NCBI GenBank assembly: GCA_036498205.1
Contig: DASXIC010000039.1
Coordinates: 1-64,000, forward strand
DNA: 64,000 nt
Source: AV69 sp036498205
GTDB taxonomy: Bacteria; Verrucomicrobiota; Verrucomicrobiia; Chthoniobacterales; UBA10450
Direction: 5' to 3'
Positions 62,121-64,000 of the stretch are shown piece after piece. The first letter of the stretch is position 1. Each line of letters begins with the position of its first letter. The notes below the pieces were generated by a model. The model had not been told where the DNA came from, did no database searches, and saw nothing but the letters and a program-made list of their open reading frames with translations. Position numbers and translations under genes: made by a program.

Positions 62121-63044
62121 TCATTCTTTGAAATTCCAGCTCTTGGGCAGTTTTTGTTTCAGGCTGTTCATTGGCTCGAACAAATCTCCAAGCTTGTCCA
62201 CCCGTCCAAGCGTCTGATCTGACGTAAAGGTCAGCAACCGTAGATCGCGTTTCTTCAGGCAGGCCTGGACCTCGTTCCAGGTTACGGGCGTGGAAACAGT
62301 CGGCTGCTCCTTTGCCCGGAGTGAATAAACGTTGATCGTAGTCTTGTGCTCGTCATTCTGGCTCCAGTCGACGAACACTTTTCCCTTGCGCAGGGCGCGG
62401 GACATTTCTGAGAGAACAAGCTTGGGATTCTTGCGCTCGAGGTGCCGGGCAATTTCATGCGCAAGTTCTTTTGTCTGATCGAAGGTGGCCGTTGTGTTTA
62501 GCGGAACATATACTTGCAGTCCTTTGGAGCCGCTGGTTTTCGCAAAACTCTTCATTCCCATTTTTGCAAGGAGATCGCGCAGCCAAATCCCGACTTCGCT
62601 ACATTGCACGATGTTAGCCGGCGGGCCCGGGTCGAGGTCGAATACCATCATCGTCGGACGGGCGATATTTTGTTTCCTCGCCAGAGATGTATGGAGTTCG
62701 AGGTCCGCCAGGTTAGCCGCCCAAACCAGCGTCGGTAAATCCTGCACCAGGCAGTAATGCATGTGCCGATTATTGCCCTCGCTCCAGACCTTCGCGGTTT
62801 TTACCCATGACGGCCGGTGGGCTGGACAGTTTTTTTCATAAAAAAATTCGCCTTCCACTCCATTCGGATAGCGCTTCATCGTAAGTGGCCGGTCCTTTAA
62901 ATGCGGAAGTAAAACCGGCGCAATGCGAATGTAGTAATCAATCACCTGACCTTTGGTGAATCCGGCTTTCGGGTAGAGAACTTTGCTCAGATTAGAGACC
63001 GGAAGCTTTCTCCCGGCGACAACAAGTTGGGCATTGTCGGGCAT
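62121..63044 (-). CDS. LigD-type DNA polymerase domain protein
   Basis: 307 residues. LSKVLYPKAGFTKGQVIDYY, PLTMKRYPNGVEGEFFYEKN, MVFDLDPGPPANIVQC (catalytic acids in DLD) and RKGKVFVDWSQNDEHKTTIN are signatures of the archaeo-eukaryotic primase-type polymerase domain of LigD. No ligase, phosphoesterase or Ku gene is adjacent, so this stand-alone polymerase may serve in end joining with elsewhere-encoded partners. It is convergent with the LTxxQ gene, only three bases from its stop. Confidence 0.92.
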   Translation of the reverse strand: MPDNAQLVVAGRKLPVSNLSKVLYPKAGFTKGQVIDYYIRIAPVLLPHLKDRPLTMKRYPNGVEGEFFYEKNCPAHRPSWVKTAKVWSEGNNRHMHYCLVQDLPTLVWAANLADLELHTSLARKQNIARPTMMVFDLDPGPPANIVQCSEVGIWLRDLLAKMGMKSFAKTSGSKGLQVYVPLNTTATFDQTKELAHEIARHLERKNPKLVLSEMSRALRKGKVFVDWSQNDEHKTTINVYSLRAKEQPTVSTPVTWNEVQACLKKRDLRLLTFTSDQTLGRVDKLGDLFEPMNSLKQKLPKSWNFKE

Positions 63045-63069
63045 AACAAATTCTAAACGGAGGAAGCGC

Positions 63070-64000
63070 TCACGCGAAAAATCTTTCCGGCGACAGGAGT
63101 GGCTGCGGTTTACAAATTCGCGAAACGCATTGCTCCCACGTTTCGTGGCCGGTCAAAATTGCTATCTCCACTCTCAGAAATAATATCGGAACATCTGTTT
63201 TTCCCAGCAACGGGAAGCGCACGGCGTCTTTTTCGGTGGTAACGATCATTTCCAGATCGCGTCGGATACAACGGCTGATAAAGCTGCGCAATTCCGCTTC
63301 GGTATAACGATGGTGATCAGCATAGCGCTTGGCGATTTCAATATGGGCGCCGAGTTCTCTAAGTCCGGCTTCAAAACTTTCTGGCGCTGCTATCCCGCAA
63401 ATCGAGCCGATAAATGCGTCCTTTAGACTGGTCAGCGAAACGATCTCTCCCGTTACGACGTTTTGGAGATGCAAAGGCTGGTGAGCGCATTCTATGATTT
63501 CTGCGGTCCGATTGTATCGACGGATACGTTCGATGAGGTCGGCATTGGAACCGGCAGTACTTTTCGTAATGAAGATGTAACTGGCCCGCCGGAGGTTGCG
63601 AGGAGGCTCGCGCAGAGTCCCTCGTGGCAGAAGAAATTCGTTTCCGAATGGAGCCTGCCGATCGATCAGCACGATGTCGAGCCGATGTTTGAGATGTAAA
63701 TACTGCAAACCATCGTCCAGCAACAGGGTGTCGACATTCATTCGCTCGATCGCAAATAATCCGCTTTTAACGCGATCTTTGTCGACCAGGACCACGACGT
63801 TTTTCAAGTTATTGGCGAGCATGTAAGGTTCGTCGCCGGCCGTGAGCGAATCGAGCAACAACGACTTGCCGTCTGAAACGATGCGTGGCGGATCGATATT
63901 AGAATTACGCAATCGCGCCATCCAGCTGCGTTTGCTGGGACGCGGCACACTTTTGTAGCCACGACTCAGGATGGCGACACGGCGTCCGCCATGCTGCAAG
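63070..64000 (-). CDS. lpxK: Tetraacyldisaccharide 4'-kinase, C-terminal part
   Basis: The gene enters from the right edge; about 310 residues are visible and the P-loop near the N-terminus is missing. VAILSRGYKSVPRPSKR, GDEPYMLANNLKNVVVLVDK, LLLDDGLQYLHLKHRLDIVL (the DDG-Q-H motif with the conserved Asp) and PRGTLREPPRNLRRAS are typical LpxK stretches. It phosphorylates the 4' position of the lipid A disaccharide, so this organism makes LPS-type lipid A. The LigD-like gene follows 25 bases downstream. Confidence 0.93.
   Translation of the reverse strand, partial: LQHGGRRVAILSRGYKSVPRPSKRSWMARLRNSNIDPPRIVSDGKSLLLDSLTAGDEPYMLANNLKNVVVLVDKDRVKSGLFAIERMNVDTLLLDDGLQYLHLKHRLDIVLIDRQAPFGNEFLLPRGTLREPPRNLRRASYIFITKSTAGSNADLIERIRRYNRTAEIIECAHQPLHLQNVVTGEIVSLTSLKDAFIGSICGIAAPESFEAGLRELGAHIEIAKRYADHHRYTEAELRSFISRCIRRDLEMIVTTEKDAVRFPLLGKTDVPILFLRVEIAILTGHETWEQCVSRICKPQPLLSPERFFA

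Overview
The window carries 61 protein-coding genes (two cut by the window edges), two tRNA genes and several short hairpin repeats. The gene families point to a Gram-negative, aerobic, free-living bacterium of the Verrucomicrobiota, most likely a soil lineage near Chthoniobacterales/Spartobacteria. Supporting signs are TamA/TamB-type outer-membrane biogenesis, LpxK (lipid A), a tiny bS22/COX24-like ribosomal protein, minor pilins, frequent GTG/TTG starts and many intergenic hairpin repeats. This placement is inferred from gene content; there is no rRNA gene to settle it.

Layout. 1-4092 (minus): TamA/BamA-like start and TamB. 4186-8763: orphan anti-sigma-like protein, nucleosidase-family protein, CDF cation exporter, MECR-like enoyl reductase and FAD amine oxidase. 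8764-9047: repeat-rich gap. 9048-11910 (minus): rnpA-yidD-yidC-jag, without rpmH. 12003-16311 (minus): lipoprotein, alanine dehydrogenase, YqgE, RecF, transglutaminase-like protein. 16417-19148 (plus): DUF4230 and AsmA-like proteins, the latter running antisense into dnaE (19057-22596, minus). 22747-24594: glnB-glnA. 24649-29250: hydrolase, TPR membrane protein, TatA, acyl carrier protein and glycosyltransferase. 29297-31335 (minus): LOG protein and hydrolase.

31382-37608 is the most interesting block. It is one tightly packed plus-strand run: a small acidic protein, egtB, egtD, an ABC ATPase, a fused substrate-binding/permease protein and an aldehyde dehydrogenase. EgtB and EgtD make ergothioneine. 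The linked transporter is of the osmoprotectant (OpuC/EgtUV) type with the binding protein N-terminal to the permease, so synthesis and uptake of ergothioneine may be encoded together.

37655-45703: radical SAM protein, tRNA-Ser with a duplicated 3' end (integration scar), PAP2 phosphatase, ArnT-like transferase, ruvA, a possible ATP-grasp enzyme, thpR, smpB and rpoZ. 45736-48820 (minus): three pilin-like proteins. 48933-54460 (plus): tRNA-Pro, bS22-like protein, TPR protein, AI-2E family permease and a second TPR protein. 54457-58451: Hsp70 (minus), nucleotidyltransferase-like (minus), metallophosphoesterase (plus) and 2H phosphoesterase (minus). 58514-60227: DUF2237 protein and LolC/E-like permease. 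60333-62117: an envelope-stress-like module (divergent Spy-like protein, ECF sigma, small membrane protein, LTxxQ periplasmic protein) reminiscent of cnrYXH. 62121-64000 (minus): LigD-type polymerase and the C-terminal part of LpxK.

The remaining genes are mostly housekeeping. No prophage, transposase, CRISPR array or restriction system was seen.
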